From Bifidobacterium sp. UBA6881 (GTDB taxonomy: Bacteria > Actinomycetota > Actinomycetes > Actinomycetales > Bifidobacteriaceae), in contig DKCF01000021.1 of the NCBI GenBank assembly GCA_002451435.1, forward strand, positions 4,196 to 9,978: a DNA stretch of 5,783 bases, written 5' to 3'. Under the pieces are notes generated by a model that did no database searches, was not told the DNA's origin, and saw only the letters and a list, made by a program, of their open reading frames with translations. Positions 3,934 through 5,783 of this stretch are shown here, one piece after another (within the stretch, counting starts at the first letter, position 1; the number at the start of each line of letters is the position of its first letter). The position numbers and the translations under genes are program-made.

Positions 3934-5655
3934 ATGGAAGACAAACAGGTCATGCACGCCATGAGCCTCGATGACGCGTACCACGTCGAACGCGTGCTCG
4001 CGCGCGGGGCCGGCGGCGTCACCGAAATCGTCAGCATCGGCGGGACCGGACCGTTCGTGCGCAAAAAGATCCCCCTGCAATTGGCGCGGCGCAACGTCTG
4101 GTCGACGCTTGGCGAATGTTCCGGCAGCCGTCTGCCGCATGTCGAGGCCACCTACGAGCTTCCCGACTGTTTCGTGGTGGTGGTCGACTACGTCGAAGGC
4201 GACCCTCTGGAGGACGTGGTGTCCCGGCGCGGCAGGTTCGCCCTGCACGACGCCATCGCGTTGATGGGGCAGATCGGCGAGGCGGTCGGCGAACTGCACG
4301 CGCATGGCATCGTCCACCGCGACCTTTCCCCGAAGAACATCATCATCGCGGCGGACGGCGCGCACATCATCGATCTGGGCATCGCGCGCATGCGGGCGGA
4401 GCATACGGGCGGCCACGACACGACGATCCTTGGCACATGGGGATTCGCACCCGCCGAACAATACGGTTTCGCGCAGACCGACGACCGCTCCGACATCTAC
4501 TCCATGGGGCGTCTGCTCGGCTACGCGCTGACGGGATGCTATCCGACCGATTCCGAATACGAACGTCTGCTCGACGACGACACCGTGGTCGACGCGCACA
4601 CCCGTTCGGTGATCGCGCGCGCATGCGCATTGGAACCCAGCGCCCGCCAACAGACGGTCGGGCAATTCGTCGACGAGCTTTCGGGAAAGACGCCGATTCC
4701 CGAATCCGAAGACGGGACGGATTCGCGGATGGCACGGGACGCGGCCGCCGATACACGGCAAACCACGGGCGGGAGCACCGCCGAAGACGGGTTCGTCAAA
4801 CGGCTTCGGTCGAAAATGCGGGCGATGCCTTCCACGACGCGCGTCGCATGCATCTGCGCGATGCTGGTCTGCGCCGCGCTCGTCATCGCGCTGCTCGCCG
4901 GCGTATCCATGGGCGTGTACCGCCATTTCGCGGCCAGCGGGGCAGGCAACGCCGCCGAAACCGCGCGGAACGACGACGCTTCCGGCACGTCGCAAAACAA
5001 GGAAGGCACATCGGAACCATCGCAATCGCGGAATGATGTCGCGCAATCGGAGAAAAGCCGGAGCGCGGCGACCGGCAATCCGCTGGCCATCGGCGAATCC
5101 GGATGGCATGCGAACGGCGGATACGTGCATTACGCGTACGAGCTGCGCAACACCAGCGCCAGCACGGTGGTCGCATTCCCGCAGGTGACCGCCGTCGGCA
5201 AGGACGGCAACGGCAACATCCTCTTCTCCGAAGACTACGTGGGCATGCGCATCCTTCCCGAACAAACCGTGTGGGTGACCGGACAGGCGGGCAACGGCGG
5301 GGAAAACCCCGCCAGCGTGACGTTCCGGACGGCCGATCCGTCCGCCGACAACATGACCGAGAACAAGAACGAGAAGGCATGGCGGTTCACCACGAGCGCG
5401 TTGCACGCCAACCAAGGCGACGGCACCACCAACTTCTCCGGCGAGATCGGCGTCGGTTCGCGCGGGGACGGGTCGGATGGGTCCCAAGTGCGCGTCTCCT
5501 TGGTGCTGCGCGGCAAGGACGGTTCCATCGTGTATGGGGATTTGACGTACGTGCCGCTTCCCTCCGATGGACGACGCCAATCGTTCACCATCATGGAGCC
5601 GACCGCGGATCTGCCCGCGTACAGCACCTTCGAAGTGCACGCGCAGCTCGAATGA
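3934..5655 (+). CDS. membrane-anchored Hanks-type Ser/Thr protein kinase with exported C-terminal domain
   Basis: A protein of about 573 residues. The cytoplasmic kinase domain (about 15-250) phosphorylates serine or threonine and keeps the essential parts: a glycine loop ARGAGGVTEIV (23-33), a lysine in FVRKKI (Lys44 or Lys45), the hinge DYVEGDPL, the catalytic loop HRDLSPKN (128-135), DLG (147-149) in place of DFG, GTWGFAPAEQYG (167-178) and DDRSDIYSMGRLLGYALTG (183-201). The catalytic loop and metal-binding aspartates are intact, so it should be active. One membrane segment spans about 304-329. A Ser/Thr/Glu-rich linker (about 335-380) leads to an exported beta-rich region (381-573) that appears to hold two related units resembling FxLYD-type domains; it has no PASTA repeats, unlike PknB. 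This topology suggests an extracellular sensor controlling a cytoplasmic kinase. The start is uncertain: ATG 3934 has GGAAAG twelve bases upstream, 3952 and 3961 are alternatives, and the longer frame from 3817 looks non-coding. The HTH gene upstream is its likely partner (inference). Confidence 0.92.
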   Translation: MEDKQVMHAMSLDDAYHVERVLARGAGGVTEIVSIGGTGPFVRKKIPLQLARRNVWSTLGECSGSRLPHVEATYELPDCFVVVVDYVEGDPLEDVVSRRGRFALHDAIALMGQIGEAVGELHAHGIVHRDLSPKNIIIAADGAHIIDLGIARMRAEHTGGHDTTILGTWGFAPAEQYGFAQTDDRSDIYSMGRLLGYALTGCYPTDSEYERLLDDDTVVDAHTRSVIARACALEPSARQQTVGQFVDELSGKTPIPESEDGTDSRMARDAAADTRQTTGGSTAEDGFVKRLRSKMRAMPSTTRVACICAMLVCAALVIALLAGVSMGVYRHFAASGAGNAAETARNDDASGTSQNKEGTSEPSQSRNDVAQSEKSRSAATGNPLAIGESGWHANGGYVHYAYELRNTSASTVVAFPQVTAVGKDGNGNILFSEDYVGMRILPEQTVWVTGQAGNGGENPASVTFRTADPSADNMTENKNEKAWRFTTSALHANQGDGTTNFSGEIGVGSRGDGSDGSQVRVSLVLRGKDGSIVYGDLTYVPLPSDGRRQSFTIMEPTADLPAYSTFEVHAQLE

Positions 5656-5682
5656 AACGGCATCGCACAGGCTGGGCAAACG

Positions 5683-5735
5683 AAAAACCGCGCCGCCACG
5701 CAAGGCGGACACGCGCGACCGGCATGCGTGGCGGC
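5683..5735 (-). terminator. hairpin after the kinase, with a T run on the minus strand
   Basis: GCCGCCACGCA (5692-5702) and TGCGTGGCGGC (5725-5735) form a perfect 11-bp stem with a 22-base loop, starting 37 bases after the kinase stop. On the + strand the following bases (CGAATGGG) have no T run. Read on the minus strand the stem is followed by GCGG and then T5 (5687-5683), which is an acceptable though spaced intrinsic terminator. It may end a minus-strand gene located to the right and also act as a weak stop for the kinase transcript. Confidence 0.5.
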
Positions 5736-5783
5736 CGAATGGGCAAATGGTTTCCTGCCATAGGTGCCACAGGGCTTTTTCAG
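5736..5783. other. non-coding end of the window
   Basis: No gene is visible. A T5 run at 5776-5780 follows CACAGGGC, and CCTG (5754-5757) could pair with CAGG (5770-5773), but the stem is only four bases, too short to call a terminator. The stretch is cut by the window edge. Confidence 0.4.

Noticed and set aside
3709..5712. 667-codon minus-strand open frame opposite the kinase gene
   Set aside because: It is the antisense shadow of a GC-rich gene; the translation has no recognisable domain, while the + strand encodes a complete kinase.
5671..5748. Direct repeat TGGGCAAA in the 3' region of the kinase gene
   Set aside because: Two 8-base matches in a short non-coding stretch are easily chance and show no further extension.

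Overview
This window looks like ordinary chromosome from a high-GC actinobacterium, most likely Bifidobacterium or a close relative. The basis is strong GC bias at third codon positions, the type of MATE transporter and deacylase, and a kinase of a kind I associate with anaerobic Actinomycetota. The genus is an inference. I see no transposase, phage gene, CRISPR array, tRNA or rRNA. All five supported genes are on the + strand.

Left part (1-3067): a MATE efflux transporter of the DinF type, whose true start may lie at or left of the window edge; dtd (D-aminoacyl-tRNA deacylase), 65 bases further on; then, after a 171-base gap with GC-rich palindromes, a complete D-2-hydroxyacid dehydrogenase. 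These look like housekeeping or accessory metabolism genes: export, removal of D-amino acids from tRNA, and reduction or oxidation of 2-hydroxy/2-oxo acids. No strong terminator separates the first two.

Middle (3068-3234): a dense regulatory interval. It holds a hairpin-forming repeat, a TATACT hexamer, a strong intrinsic terminator (12-bp stem followed by T5), and a perfect 17-bp palindrome that starts inside the terminator T run. A TAAGAT -10 element follows, so close to the next GTG that the transcript is probably leaderless.

Right part (3235-5655): a 141-residue helix-turn-helix protein, then a Hanks-type Ser/Thr kinase with a cytoplasmic catalytic domain, one membrane segment and an exported beta-rich C-terminal region. 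I read these two as one signalling module: a membrane kinase that may sense something outside the cell, and a DNA-binding partner. The 273-base gap between them begins with competing inverted repeats that overlap the stop codon of the HTH gene and look like an attenuator. A further hairpin follows the kinase; its T run is on the minus strand, which suggests a converging gene just beyond the window.

The HTH-kinase pair with its palindromic operator and structured junction is the best candidate here for an under-described system. The proteins themselves belong to recognisable families.
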